Origin: Melioribacteraceae bacterium
GTDB taxonomy: Bacteria > Bacteroidota > Ignavibacteria > Ignavibacteriales > Melioribacteraceae
Reading direction: 5' to 3'
DNA length: 41,508 nucleotides
Assembly: GCA_015493615.1 (NCBI GenBank)
Contig: WGCV01000003.1
Span: 1-41,508 of the forward strand
Part shown: piece after piece, positions 31,592-40,516 of the stretch
Numbering within the stretch: position 1 is the stretch's first letter
Layout of the letters: each line of letters starts with the position of its first letter
Made by a program: the position numbers and the translations under genes
Notes under the pieces: generated by a model
What the model was told of the DNA's origin: nothing
Database searches by the model: none
The model's input: only the letters and a program-made list of their open reading frames with translations

Positions 31592-33856
31592 ATGACAGCA
31601 AACTTTGATATGATCAAAAATGTTTACGCTTCTTTGAAAGAGAAGCACGACAAAGCTCGTGAGTTAATCGGTCGTCCGTTAACATATGCGGAAAAAATTC
31701 TCTATTCCCATCTTTGGGAAGATTCTTCAAGAGCTTTTAACAGAGGAGAAGATTATGTGGATCTTTCCCCGGACAGAGTTGCAATGCAGGACGCAACAGC
31801 CCAGATGGCTCTTCTGCAATTTATGATGGCGGGTAAAAAGGAAGCGGCTGTTCCTTCAACCGTTCACTGCGACCATTTGATTAAAGCAAAAATCGGAGCG
31901 GAAGAAGATTTAAAAGCGGCAAAATATGAAAACCAGGAAGTTTACGATTTTCTCGAAAGCGTTTCCCAGAAATACGGAATCGGCTTCTGGAAACCGGGCG
32001 CAGGCATTATCCATCAAGTGGTTTTGGAAAATTATGCTTTCCCGGGCGGAATGATGATCGGAACGGATTCTCATACGCCTAACGCCGGCGGTCTGGGAAT
32101 GATTGCAATAGGCGTCGGCGGGGCGGACGCTGTTGACGTAATGGCTGATATGCCTTGGGAACTTAAATGGCCTAAATTAATCGGTATTAAACTTACCGGA
32201 AAATTAAACGGCTGGACGGCTCCGAAAGACATCATATTGAAAGTTGCCGGAATCCTTACCGTAAAAGGGGGAACAGGCGCAATCGTAGAATATTTCGGAG
32301 AAGGCGCCGAATCATTATCCGCAACAGGAAAAGCAACAATATGCAACATGGGCGCTGAGATCGGCGCAACCACATCAACTTTCCCGTTTGACGAAAAAAT
32401 GGCTGCCTATCTTGAAGCAACCGAAAGAGGCGACGTTGCAGCGCTGGCGAGAGAACATGCCGACTTGCTCCGCGCGGACGACGACGTTTACGCTAATCCC
32501 GAAAAATATTTTGACGAATTAATTGAAATTAATTTGGATGAACTGGAACCGCACTTAAACGGTCCGTTTTCTCCCGACAAAGCTTGGCCAATCTCAAAAA
32601 TGATTGCGGCGGCAAAAGAAAACGATTACCCCGAAGAACTTTCGGTTGGATTGATTGGAAGTTGTACCAACTCCAGCTACGAAGATATTGACAGAGCGGC
32701 TTCGGTTGCAAGACAAGCGCTCGACCAGGGATTGAAAGCAAAATCGTTATTTGATATTACACCCGGCTCGGAACAGGTTCGCGCCACTATTGAACGGGAC
32801 GGACAACTGAAAACTCTCACCGATTTGGGCGGAACTGTTTTGGCAAACGCTTGCGGTCCCTGTATCGGAATGTGGGAGCGTATGGATAATCCGGAAGGAA
32901 AGAAAAATTCGATTGTAACTTCTTTCAACCGTAACTTTGCCAAGAGAAACGACGGCAACCCGAATACGCTGGCGTTTGTCGCTTCGCCTGAATTAACCAC
33001 CGCACTCGTAATTGCAGGAAAAATAACTTTCAACCCGATTACCGATTACATCGAAACCGACGACGGAAGAAAAATTAAATTGAATCCTCCGGTCGGCGAC
33101 GAACTTCCCAAGAAAGGCTACGATAAAGGGGAGGAAGGATTTGTTCCACCGGCGGAAGACGGTTCTTCGGTTGAAGTTGTAGTTAAACCGGACAGCGAAA
33201 GACTGCAGCTTTTAACGCCTTTCCCCGCTTGGGACGGAAACGATTTTGAAGATGAAATTCTTCTTCTGAAAGCTAAAGGAAAATGTACAACGGATCATAT
33301 TTCAATGGCAGGTCCTTGGTTAAGATACCGCGGACACTTGGATAACATTTCCAATAACTTGTTCTTGGGAGCGATAAACGCATTTACCGATAAAGCCGGC
33401 GAAGTTAAAAATCAGTTAACCGGCGAATATGACAAAACTCCCGCCGTTGCCCGCTACTACAAAGAACACGATAAAACTTGGGTTGTAGTCGGCGACGAAA
33501 ACTACGGCGAAGGATCAAGCCGCGAGCATGCCGCAATGGAACCGAGGCATCTAGGCGCGAAAGCCGTTATTGTCCGCAGCTTTGCTCGTATTCACGAAAC
33601 CAACTTGAAAAAACAAGGCGTTCTTCCCTTAACATTTGATAATCCCGCCGATTATGATAAAGTTCAGGAAGACGACAGATTAAGCATCCTCGGAGTTAAA
33701 GAGCTTGCGCCTGAGAGTAAACTCAAGTTAGTTATGAAACACAAAGATGGCACGACGGACGAGGCGGTATTGAATCACACAATGAACGCAAACCAAATTG
33801 AGTGGTTTAAAGCCGGTAGCGCGTTGAATCTGATTGCATCTAAAAATAAAAAATAA
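31592..33856 (+). CDS. acn: Aconitate hydratase
   Basis: This 754-residue enzyme interconverts citrate and isocitrate in the TCA cycle. The [4Fe-4S] ligands are at [12 protein letters not shown] (near residue 357) and [10 protein letters not shown] (near 421 and 424). Substrate-site blocks include STVHCDHLI near 88, [20 protein letters not shown] near 156, and [17 protein letters not shown] near 645 in the swivelling C-terminal domain. The length and sequence fit the mitochondrial-type aconitase of the Bacteroidota and eukaryotes rather than AcnB. It ends the Nif3-like operon, and a strong terminator follows at 33884-33915. Confidence 0.96.
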   Translation: MTANFDMIKNVYASLKEKHDKARELIGRPLTYAEKILYSHLWEDSSRAFNRGEDYVDLSPDRVAMQDATAQMALLQFMMAGKKEAAVPSTVHCDHLIKAKIGAEEDLKAAKYENQEVYDFLESVSQKYGIGFWKPGAGIIHQVVLENYAFPGGMMIGTDSHTPNAGGLGMIAIGVGGADAVDVMADMPWELKWPKLIGIKLTGKLNGWTAPKDIILKVAGILTVKGGTGAIVEYFGEGAESLSATGKATICNMGAEIGATTSTFPFDEKMAAYLEATERGDVAALAREHADLLRADDDVYANPEKYFDELIEINLDELEPHLNGPFSPDKAWPISKMIAAAKENDYPEELSVGLIGSCTNSSYEDIDRAASVARQALDQGLKAKSLFDITPGSEQVRATIERDGQLKTLTDLGGTVLANACGPCIGMWERMDNPEGKKNSIVTSFNRNFAKRNDGNPNTLAFVASPELTTALVIAGKITFNPITDYIETDDGRKIKLNPPVGDELPKKGYDKGEEGFVPPAEDGSSVEVVVKPDSERLQLLTPFPAWDGNDFEDEILLLKAKGKCTTDHISMAGPWLRYRGHLDNISNNLFLGAINAFTDKAGEVKNQLTGEYDKTPAVARYYKEHDKTWVVVGDENYGEGSSREHAAMEPRHLGAKAVIVRSFARIHETNLKKQGVLPLTFDNPADYDKVQEDDRLSILGVKELAPESKLKLVMKHKDGTTDEAVLNHTMNANQIEWFKAGSALNLIASKNKK

Positions 33857-33883
33857 TAGCTGTTTTATATATTATTACAAATA

Positions 33884-33915
33884 AAAGAAGCTGCTTTTGC
33901 GGCTTCTTTTTTTTT
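33884..33915 (+). terminator. Rho-independent terminator of the aconitase operon
   Basis: AGAAGCTG (33886-33893) pairs with CGGCTTCT (33900-33907) around a 6-nt loop with one G-T pair, extended by A-T pairs. A T-rich tract to 33915 follows. It lies 30 nt after the aconitase stop. Confidence 0.9.
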
Positions 33916-33919
33916 GTAA

Positions 33920-34003
33920 GACGCGAGACGTGAGACGCGAGACGTGAGACGTGAGACGCAAGACGTGAAACGCAAGACGCAAGACGCAAGACGCAAGACG
34001 TAA
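33920..34003. repeat. Twelve tandem 7-bp units (GACGYRA type)
   Basis: Twelve consecutive 7-bp units such as GACGCGA, GACGTGA and GACGCAA run from 33920 to 34003; one unit begins AACGCAA. They open into a coding frame only by chance. Shorter runs of the same unit occur again between the 130-bp repeats at about 34118-34132, 34246-34270, 34382-34397 and 34508-34518. Confidence 0.9.
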
Positions 34004-34920
34004 AGTCAAATCCTATGTTGTCATTCTGATCCTCCGCCAAGGCGGAGCGGGAGAAGAATCTCCTACCAAGTATTTATACAGTTCTAATTTTTTCTGCATT
34101 CCGTAAAAACGTCAACCGCAAGACGTAAGACGTAAAATCAAATCCTATGTTGTCATTCTGAGTTGAGTCGTTAGACGAAACGAAGAATCTCCTACCAAGA
34201 ATTTATACAGTTCTAATTTTTTCTGCATTCCGTAGAAACGTCAAACGCAAGACGCGAGACGTGAGACGTAAAATCAAATCCTATGTTGTCATTCTGAGTT
34301 GAGTCGTTAGGCGAAACGAAGAATCTCCTACCAAGTATTTATGCAGTTCTAATTTTTTCTGCATTCCGTAGAAACGTCAAGCGCAAGACGTAAGACGTAA
34401 AATCAAATCCTATGTTGTCATTCTGAGTTGAGCCGTTAGGCGAAACGAAGAATCTCCTACCAAGAATTTTTGCAGTTCTAATTTTTTCTGCATTCCGTAG
34501 AAACGTCAAACGTAAAACGGAAAGCAAAACCCTGATTATCCAAACATCCATTAATCCAATTATCCAACACGAATTGTCATTCTGAACGAAGGCGGAGCCG
34601 TAGTGAAGAATCTCCTTACTATAAAATTTAAGCAATCCTAATTTTTTCCTTTTGTAATAACGTAAGAATCCGCCAATCCGCCAAGGCGGAGGAAGAGGTA
34701 AGAGAAACGCGAGACGGAAAATCCAATTCTTATGTTGTCGTCTGCGCCGTCTTGTCATTGAGAACTGCGACAATAGGAGCAGTGAAGCTCCGCCTTGGCG
34801 GACTCACCGGAAAACTTACAATTGCTAAATATTCAAAAACGGTTTAACTGCTTAGGCTGAATTCTAGTGAGATTGCCACACCCGCTGAAGCGGGTTCGCA
34901 ATGACAGTGTGTTTCTGTGC
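34004..34920. repeat. Cluster of about four tandem 130-bp repeats plus degenerate remnants; no gene
   Basis: The segment TCAAATCCTATGTTGTCATT recurs at 34006, 34138, 34274 and 34403 (periods 132, 136 and 129 bp). Each copy continues through GAAGAATCTCCTACCAAG and CAGTTCTAATTTTTTCTGC and ends with heptamers. A fifth, diverged copy lies near 34574-34655, and a different short repeat (CCCGCTGAAGCGGG, near 34880) near 34870-34910. The first copy carries TCCGCCAAGGCGGA, the palindrome shared with copies A to D. No gene is seen from 33857 to 35024. Confidence 0.85.
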
Positions 34921-35024
34921 TGTTAAGTACCATTCCTTGACAAATTGACAGCAAACCGGAAAAATAAATTTCCCCAAAAACCGCTTGATTTAACATTGAA
35001 AATTCTTTAACTTAATTCACAAAT

Positions 35025-35174
35025 ATGAGGTTTTTTATGGGCGTTACCGGATTAAAACATTTTGAAACAGAAAACTCACTGACGAGGGTAAAAGATAATT
35101 CTCTTATTCTTACTTATACTACAGGTTTATTTCACTTTTGTCAATTTGGAATTAGAAAAACTGAAACACATTAG
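35025..35174 (+). CDS. Small hypothetical ORF, 49 residues
   Basis: ATG at 35025-35027 to TAG at 35172-35174 gives 49 residues (starting MRFFMGVTGLKHFE). No family is recognised, there is no signal peptide or membrane helix, and no ribosome-binding site is convincing. It could be a remnant of a larger gene or chance; the base composition resembles the AT-rich cassette region that follows. Confidence 0.25.
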   Translation: MRFFMGVTGLKHFETENSLTRVKDNSLILTYTTGLFHFCQFGIRKTETH

Positions 35175-35200
35175 TCCAATAAAATAAACAATATTATTTG

Positions 35201-35350
35201 ATGAAAATAAAATTAAATAACGTATTAGAAACCGTATTAAATCCCCATAAACTTACGGTGGAAATGGTTTCGCATTTATCCCGCAATGGCGGGACAACAG
35301 AATTTTATCCCGTAGAAATAAACGGGATAAAATTCTTTAAAGTTATATAA
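35201..35350 (+). CDS. Small hypothetical ORF, 49 residues, ending at the first cassette boundary
   Basis: ATG at 35201 to TAA at 35348-35350 gives 49 residues (starting MKIKLNNVLETVLNPHK). The stop codon lies within GTTATATAAC, the first cassette boundary, as for stop codons near the other attC-like sites. Two hairpins lie inside it (35279-35294 and 35300-35335). No family or ribosome-binding site is recognised. It may be the tail of an older cassette or a chance frame. Confidence 0.3.
   Translation: MKIKLNNVLETVLNPHKLTVEMVSHLSRNGGTTEFYPVEINGIKFFKVI
35300..35335. repeat. 14-bp perfect inverted repeat just before the first cassette boundary
   Basis: GAATTTTATCCCGT (35300-35313) and ACGGGATAAAATTC (35322-35335) are perfect inverted complements with an 8-nt loop. 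It lies 6 nt before GTTATATAAC at 35342, the start of the first cassette. A 6-bp hairpin TCCCGC/GCGGGA lies just before it (35279-35294). It may be a terminator-like or recombination-site structure; no T-run follows on the plus strand. Confidence 0.7.
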
Positions 35351-35368
35351 CTAAAAGGATATAAAAAT

Positions 35369-36085
35369 ATGAGCAAAAGATGGATATTTAAGAAGGAAAA
35401 TATATTCTACAGATATATATTTATTTCCTTAAGTATAGGGTTGTTGTTAGTTTCATTTCTTTTATTAAAAAGTTTAGAACTTGGTTCGTTTTTCTTATTT
35501 ATAAGTGCCTATTTTTTAGGTGCGTTCAAGGGTAGAAAAAAAATTGAAGTAATACAAAATCAAAGTATGGAAACAGCAATATCAGAGATATGCAAATTAA
35601 TGGATAGTGCAACAAAGAATATCTATATTCTGACTGGTGGTTTGAATCAGAATGTTTATAATCAAGTTGATGTTTTAAATAGTATTAAATCTGCAAAATC
35701 AAGAGGGGTGGTTATTAAAATAATTACTAATTATTCAAAAGTAAAATCTAACTATAAATTTCATTCTTTGGAAGATTTAAATAATAGTATTTTAAAAATG
35801 ATTTCAGAAAAAAGGATTGAACTTTTTGATATAGACAAAGATTTATCTCGAGTTAACCATTTTATTGTTGTTGATAGGACTAATTTCCGTTTTGAGCAGA
35901 TCCACGGTGAAGATGAAAAACGTGAAGCCATCATAGTTTATAGAAGTCACCGCGCAAGAAAATTACAAAATCTTTTTGAGGAATTACTGGAGCAAAGTTC
36001 CTGTCGAAAAGTATTTTCTGATGAAATCAAAAGTATTTTAGATGAAATGAGCAAGAACATTAAGGAGGTTAAAAATGAAGATTAA
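35369..36085 (+). CDS. Membrane-anchored PLD-like protein (cassette 1, gene 1)
   Basis: This 238-residue protein has two hydrophobic segments near residues 13-30 and 33-52, then a cytoplasmic alpha/beta domain. ATKNIYILTGGLNQNVYNQV and AKSRGVVIKIITNY resemble the strand-helix pattern of phospholipase D-like domains, and VNHFIVVDRTNFRFE near residue 162 matches H-x4-D of an HKD motif but lacks the Lys (HxKxxxxD). Only one such motif is present, so it would act as a dimer or not be catalytic. AAAAGGAT lies 12 nt before the ATG. It overlaps the next gene by 11 nt, so they form a two-gene unit. The biological role is unknown; membrane-PLD pairs occur in some antiphage loci. Confidence 0.6.
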   Translation: MSKRWIFKKENIFYRYIFISLSIGLLLVSFLLLKSLELGSFFLFISAYFLGAFKGRKKIEVIQNQSMETAISEICKLMDSATKNIYILTGGLNQNVYNQVDVLNSIKSAKSRGVVIKIITNYSKVKSNYKFHSLEDLNNSILKMISEKRIELFDIDKDLSRVNHFIVVDRTNFRFEQIHGEDEKREAIIVYRSHRARKLQNLFEELLEQSSCRKVFSDEIKSILDEMSKNIKEVKNED

Positions 36086-36593
36086 ACTAACTATTTCAAT
36101 AGTATTTTCTATTTTTTGCATACTGTTATTTGGTCTCCCACAGCACGTCGAACAAATTTTTGAAAAAATATTTACTCTTATTAATTTATCCCCAGTATCC
36201 ATAGATTTCCATTTATTGATCCAGATATCTTTTCTTGGTACAATTATTTTTGCGCTTTCAAATATTGGACGATTTGAAGAACATAAAATAAACTTAAGTT
36301 TTATTAATCATTATAATAAACAAATAAATCTTTTGACTCAACTATCTTATGTTACTGTTACTTATTTCTTTTATTTAGTAATATCTTTATTCGTACTCGC
36401 AAATTTTAGCAATGCAAAAGTAGTTGAAGGATTTAAAACATTAATATATAGCTTAGTATCTATCACAAACTACTATATCCTTTTTTTGTTCGTAAAAGTA
36501 TTCATTTTTGAACCTATTATGGACGATTGGGATTTGTCTGAATTTATAAGTAATGACGATTTGCAAAAAATTAGGAATTATTTTATTAGTTAA
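36075..36593 (+). CDS. Four-helix membrane protein (cassette 1, gene 2)
   Basis: This 172-residue protein has four hydrophobic segments (about residues 5-22, 46-64, 92-112 and 121-145) and a soluble acidic C-terminus (DDWDLSEFISNDDLQKIRN). It starts 11 nt before the stop of the PLD-like gene, with AAGGAGG 6-8 nt before its ATG. No family is recognised. It probably forms a membrane complex with its partner, perhaps as effector or immunity component. The stop lies just before attC-like site 1. Confidence 0.7.
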   Translation: MKIKLTISIVFSIFCILLFGLPQHVEQIFEKIFTLINLSPVSIDFHLLIQISFLGTIIFALSNIGRFEEHKINLSFINHYNKQINLLTQLSYVTVTYFFYLVISLFVLANFSNAKVVEGFKTLIYSLVSITNYYILFLFVKVFIFEPIMDDWDLSEFISNDDLQKIRNYFIS

Positions 36594-36791
36594 AGTTGTA
36601 TAACCAGCTTTTCCACCCGACCGCGAAAACGGTGCGGATTTTTGTGGTATTTTTTAGTTTTCGTTGTTCGTTTTAGTTTGTAATTTAACAGTAGTGCAGT
36701 AAGATAAATTTTTAATAATTTTAGGCTGTGGTTTTTCAGTCCGGCTTTGTTGTTTGGGGCGGACGGGTGAAAAGCAACGCCATTATAATGC
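36594..36791 (+). repeat. attC-like site 1
   Basis: The 198-nt site begins AGTTGTATAAC and ends AACGCCATTATAATGC. The arms pair as follows: GCTTTTC with GAAAAGC, a bulged C, ACCCG with CGGGT, an A.A mismatch, CCGC with GCGG. CA (left) and AACGCC (right) lie unpaired between the outer TATAAC box and the first stem. The final box has ATT where the other sites have GTT. The long inner region is AT-rich and does not pair as a whole. Confidence 0.65.
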
Positions 36792-36803
36792 AAATTAAAT
36801 TTT

Positions 36804-38213
36804 ATGAAATTAAATAAATCTCAAAAACGGTTTGTTAAATATTTTTCTGAAAGTATTAACATTATTAATAGTAAATACTTTACTAGATTATATGAAAATA
36901 ATAGAATTGAGTTCAAAAAAAGTTTCGTCGCAAGTACACATTCAATTAGTAAATCCTACTTAAAAACAATCGCTAGTTTTGCAAACAACAATGGCGGTTG
37001 GATAATTTTCGGAGTTACCCCCGATGAGAATGAGATTGTTGGGATTAAATCAAAATATGAAAACCTTGACAATGCTATTATTAGTACAGCTATACGTGAT
37101 GGTATTGATGGCACTTTTGTCTATGATTTTTTCACAACGAAAATTAATGGAAGAATAATTGGTTTTTTAAAAATTGAAAAGGCACTAAATCCTCCAGTTA
37201 TTATCAAACAATACTTTGAAGAAAATGGAATAAAAATTCAAACAGGTGATATTTTTTATCGATATTCAGCTCAATCTACAAGAATAACTGCAACTGATTT
37301 GCGCCAAATAATAGATAACGAAATAGCAAAAAAAGCCAAAGCATTTCTAAGTAAAGTTCAGCAAATAATAAAAATAGGACCTGAGAACACTACATTATTA
37401 GATAATAAAACTGGGGAAATTAACTCAGAAAACACTAATGTGAAATTAATTTTAAGTGAAGATATTTTAGATAAAATTAATTTTATCAAGGAAGGAAAAC
37501 TTGTAAACAAGAATGGTGCTCCTGCATACATAGTTAAAGGTAAAATTGAATCAATTGTACAACCAACTGAAATTATTGAAAAACCAATAGCAACTGGGAT
37601 ACGTGCAAAAGATTATTACTCTTCATTTTTTAGTTTTAGATGCCCAAACCCAAAAATTTTTATTAAAGAACTTTTATATAGAGAATCTCATTATTATCCG
37701 ATTTATTTTTTTATGCAAAAAGCAAAACTAAATGTTAACGAAACTATAAATTATTTAGAATCACTTAATGAACCAGAAATAAAAAATAATATTAAACTTA
37801 AGTTAATTCAAAGATTAAAAGACGGTGATATTTACTCTTCTATTGGCGCATTAATCGAAACCATAAATGAAAACTACTTTTTAGATAATGAAGAAATCGA
37901 AACACAGTTAAACAATATTGCCAATAAGTATGGACTCAAGGGGAATCGAAATAAAACAATTTTTAGAACAATTATTGTAAATATGCTTTTGGAAAAAAAA
38001 TCAATTTCAAACACAATTATAAATTATAATTTGATAGGTGTGATACAAGCATTTTCACATCTTGACTCTTCTTTTATTAAAAAAAATAGGATTTTTTTAT
38101 TAAACGAGTTACAAAAAATCTCGCAAAATATTACACGTGGAAATGCGGCTAGTTATTTTAGAAAAGTTATTTGTAAATACGATTACATATTATTTGGAAG
38201 ATTAGGAGTGTAA
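36804..38213 (+). CDS. AlbA_2 (Schlafen-type) domain protein (cassette 2)
   Basis: This 469-residue protein has the AlbA_2/Schlafen core in its N-terminal third: RIEFKKSFVAST near residue 35 and LKTIASFANNNGGWIIFGV near 53-71, followed by IVGIKSK and the conserved FYRYSAQS segment near residue 150. AlbA_2 domains occur in transcription regulators, helicase partners and several antiphage effectors. The rest (about 200-469) has no recognised domain but is largely helical. It is alone in its cassette. The start at 36804 lies 21 nt after the recombination core, with no clear ribosome-binding site. Confidence 0.7.
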   Translation: MKLNKSQKRFVKYFSESINIINSKYFTRLYENNRIEFKKSFVASTHSISKSYLKTIASFANNNGGWIIFGVTPDENEIVGIKSKYENLDNAIISTAIRDGIDGTFVYDFFTTKINGRIIGFLKIEKALNPPVIIKQYFEENGIKIQTGDIFYRYSAQSTRITATDLRQIIDNEIAKKAKAFLSKVQQIIKIGPENTTLLDNKTGEINSENTNVKLILSEDILDKINFIKEGKLVNKNGAPAYIVKGKIESIVQPTEIIEKPIATGIRAKDYYSSFFSFRCPNPKIFIKELLYRESHYYPIYFFMQKAKLNVNETINYLESLNEPEIKNNIKLKLIQRLKDGDIYSSIGALIETINENYFLDNEEIETQLNNIANKYGLKGNRNKTIFRTIIVNMLLEKKSISNTIINYNLIGVIQAFSHLDSSFIKKNRIFLLNELQKISQNITRGNAASYFRKVICKYDYILFGRLGV

Positions 38214-38214
38214 T

Positions 38215-38446
38215 GCATTATAACCAGCAAATCAACTTGACCGCCTTACTCGTGCGGGTTTTCTGCTAAGTTTTTGTTTGGTTCGTTCATTCGGGTTTGC
38301 TTTTAGATTGGGAACTGTGTAATGTAAATTTGGTCGCCGTGCTTGCGTAAACGAAATTTAAGCACGGCTTATAAAAATAAATATTCGTTGCTTACTTGGC
38401 TTCTCCTCTCGGGGCGGACAAGTTATTTGCAACGCCGTTATAGTGC
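38215..38446 (+). repeat. attC-like site 2
   Basis: The 232-nt site begins GCATTATAAC and ends AACGCCGTTATAGTGC. Arms: GCAAAT with ATTTGC, a bulged C, AACTTG with CAAGTT, an A.A mismatch, CCGCC with GGCGG. The layout is the same as site 1 but the sequence differs. Inside lies a perfect 9-bp inverted repeat GCCGTGCTT/AAGCACGGC. It resembles site 3 over most of its length. Confidence 0.7.
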
Positions 38447-38463
38447 AAAAAAATGGAGTAGAG

Positions 38464-39528
38464 ATGGCATTTCAATTTAGTAATCTTAGAATCGATAGAA
38501 TTATTGTTCATCAAGTTTTTCAAAGAGATGAAAATCGTGCTATAGTACCTCCCAAGTTTAGTACAGAACTTACAGTTTTAGATCAATTTGGTATTTCTAC
38601 TTTTCAAGAAAGAATTGTTAATGCTCTTGGGAACGCATCTCATAGTATAGAAATGACAATCTCCGAATCTGATGCTAATAGTACATTTAATATTTGTTCC
38701 CAGCTTTTAGATGCGTCGCATAATGATTTTAAAAATAATTCAAAATCATTACCATTAAAATTAGCTCAAGCACAAACTTCACGAAAAATACCGGGTGGTA
38801 TTTTAGTTATTTTTGATGGACAGATTGGTCCAAACAACAAACGTTTTATTGGTATAATTAAAGCTGAAATTCATAGCGGTTTTAGTATTGAAGAGCAAAA
38901 CAATAGATTATTACTTAAGTATTTGTCTGAGCTTTTACTTACCCCTCAGCAAAAACTTTATAAAATTGCAATTTTTGTTGAAGAACTTAGGACAACTTCA
39001 ATACCAAAAGATCCGGAGAATTATATAGTTTTTGTTTATGACCACAATATGACACGCTCTGAAACTCAACAAGCAGCACAATATTTCTATGAATCTTTTT
39101 TAGGTTGCTCTTTTTCTCCTTCAAATAAAAAATTGACAAGCGATTTTTATACTTTCACAAAAGAACATATTAATTCACTCGAAATAAATGAAGAAGAAAA
39201 ATTAGACCTTAATACTAGTCTTTATACATATCTCAAAACTTCTCAGAATACATTTATTGAAGTTTCAGAATTTGCCAACCAATACTTTAACCTAAATGAA
39301 CGAGATAGCTATTTAGAATTCATGTACTCCAAAGGGATACCTGAAAGAGCGATCCTAAAAGATATATCATATATTAAATATAAATTAAGAAGACGAAATA
39401 TTAAATTTACTTCCAATGTAAGAATTTCTGCACCATCAGACCAATTTAATGAGCTAGTTCAAATTGAACAAACAAATGATAATAGAACTCTTGTTTCAAT
39501 AAAGGGTATAATTTCAAGAGATGATTGA
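38464..39528 (+). CDS. NA37/YejK-like nucleoid-associated protein (cassette 3, gene 1)
   Basis: This 354-residue protein resembles the nucleoid-associated NA37/YejK family: LRIDRIIVHQVFQRDE at the start, GGILVIFDGQIGPNNKRFIG near residue 115, FYESFLGCSFSPSNK near 205-220, YLEFMYSKGIP near 286, and a final GI[IV]-type strand. The start is placed at the ATG 38464 with GGAG about 6 nt upstream; a GTG at 38443 lies inside the attC-like site. Its stop overlaps the RelA/SpoT-domain gene by TGATG, so the two are one unit. NA37 relatives bind DNA on the nucleoid or on phage DNA; sensing of foreign DNA is inference. Confidence 0.65.
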   Translation: MAFQFSNLRIDRIIVHQVFQRDENRAIVPPKFSTELTVLDQFGISTFQERIVNALGNASHSIEMTISESDANSTFNICSQLLDASHNDFKNNSKSLPLKLAQAQTSRKIPGGILVIFDGQIGPNNKRFIGIIKAEIHSGFSIEEQNNRLLLKYLSELLLTPQQKLYKIAIFVEELRTTSIPKDPENYIVFVYDHNMTRSETQQAAQYFYESFLGCSFSPSNKKLTSDFYTFTKEHINSLEINEEEKLDLNTSLYTYLKTSQNTFIEVSEFANQYFNLNERDSYLEFMYSKGIPERAILKDISYIKYKLRRRNIKFTSNVRISAPSDQFNELVQIEQTNDNRTLVSIKGIISRDD

Positions 39529-40514
39529 TGACTGAAAAAGAATTAATTCAAATATTTGATAATGATAAACCTAAATATTTAGCTTGGGGAAGATTTTTAC
39601 AATCTTCGCTCAATGAGTCTATAAAAACTGAATTGGGCTCAGAAAATAAATTTAATGATTTTATAAAAATCCACTTCCCTCCTAGACTAAAAAATAATGA
39701 ATCGTTAATTTCTAAAGCTTTTTACAGAAATAAAAATTATTCTAATCCATATAACGATATTACCGACAAAGTTGGTTTTAGATATGTCGTATTATTAGTT
39801 GAACATATTAAGCTAATTCAAAGAATAGTTGAAACAAATGAATCGTGGAGTTATTCAAAAGACAGAGATTTTGAAGAAGAAAGAAATAATAATCCGCTAG
39901 TATTTAACTATCAATCCGTCCACTATATTTTAAAAAATAAAAAAACATTTAATTTTGAAAAAACAGAAATACCTGAAGGAATAGCTTGTGAAGTTCAAAT
40001 TAGAACATTATTACAACATGCATATTCTGAGCTTACTCATGATACTATATATAAACCGCGTTCTTCTACATCTCATAATGTTCTCCGAGCGGTTGCTAGA
40101 AGTATGGCATTAATTGAAACAACTGACCAAATATTTGAAGAGGTTAATATGACTTTGAAAAAAGCCAATAATAGTATCACAATATTTTTCAATTCTCTAT
40201 CTAATTTATATTCAACCTTTAATAAACCGAATATTGAACCTAAAATGAATTATTTCATCTTAGATTCTTATCGTGAACAAATTGAAGAAATAAAATTTTC
40301 AGATATAGAAAATTTTATATATGATAACAATTTTCTTGGTAATATTATTAAAGAAAAATTTGAACTCTCTCTTTTATATAAACAACCAGTTTTACTCTTT
40401 ATTTATTATTTAATAAAAAAAAAGAGAAATATTTGCAAAACAAAATGGCCATTAACTGCATCAGAGCTAAGACCAATGTTTACAGATTTAGGCATTGCTT
40501 TTGAAAATGGTTAA
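39528..40514 (+). CDS. RelA/SpoT-type nucleotide pyrophosphotransferase-domain protein (cassette 3, gene 2)
   Basis: This 328-residue protein has the RelA/SpoT synthetase motifs: NDITDKVGFRYVVLL near residue 77, VFNYQSVHYIL near 128, and ACEVQIRTLLQHAYSELTHD near 155. The Glu of E-V-Q-I-R-T is the catalytic-site residue of (p)ppGpp synthetases. No HD hydrolase domain precedes it and no TGS or ACT domain follows. Instead there is a C-terminal helical half of unknown type. It starts at ATG 39528, overlapping its partner by one base. Known relatives include small alarmone synthetases and toxins that pyrophosphorylate nucleotides or tRNA (the CapRel and FaRel families). A toxin or antiphage effector is inferred. 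Confidence 0.75.
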   Translation: MTEKELIQIFDNDKPKYLAWGRFLQSSLNESIKTELGSENKFNDFIKIHFPPRLKNNESLISKAFYRNKNYSNPYNDITDKVGFRYVVLLVEHIKLIQRIVETNESWSYSKDRDFEEERNNNPLVFNYQSVHYILKNKKTFNFEKTEIPEGIACEVQIRTLLQHAYSELTHDTIYKPRSSTSHNVLRAVARSMALIETTDQIFEEVNMTLKKANNSITIFFNSLSNLYSTFNKPNIEPKMNYFILDSYREQIEEIKFSDIENFIYDNNFLGNIIKEKFELSLLYKQPVLLFIYYLIKKKRNICKTKWPLTASELRPMFTDLGIAFENG

Positions 40515-40516
40515 AT

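Noticed and set aside
33920-34520. Possible CRISPR array
   Set aside because: The units are contiguous 7-bp or about 130-bp direct repeats with no unique spacers between short identical repeats, and no cas genes are near.
34339-34773. 144-residue minus-strand frame, and the 66-residue frame at 33840-34040 with SRLASHV repeats
   Set aside because: They are translations of the tandem 130-bp and 7-bp repeats and carry no independent coding signal.
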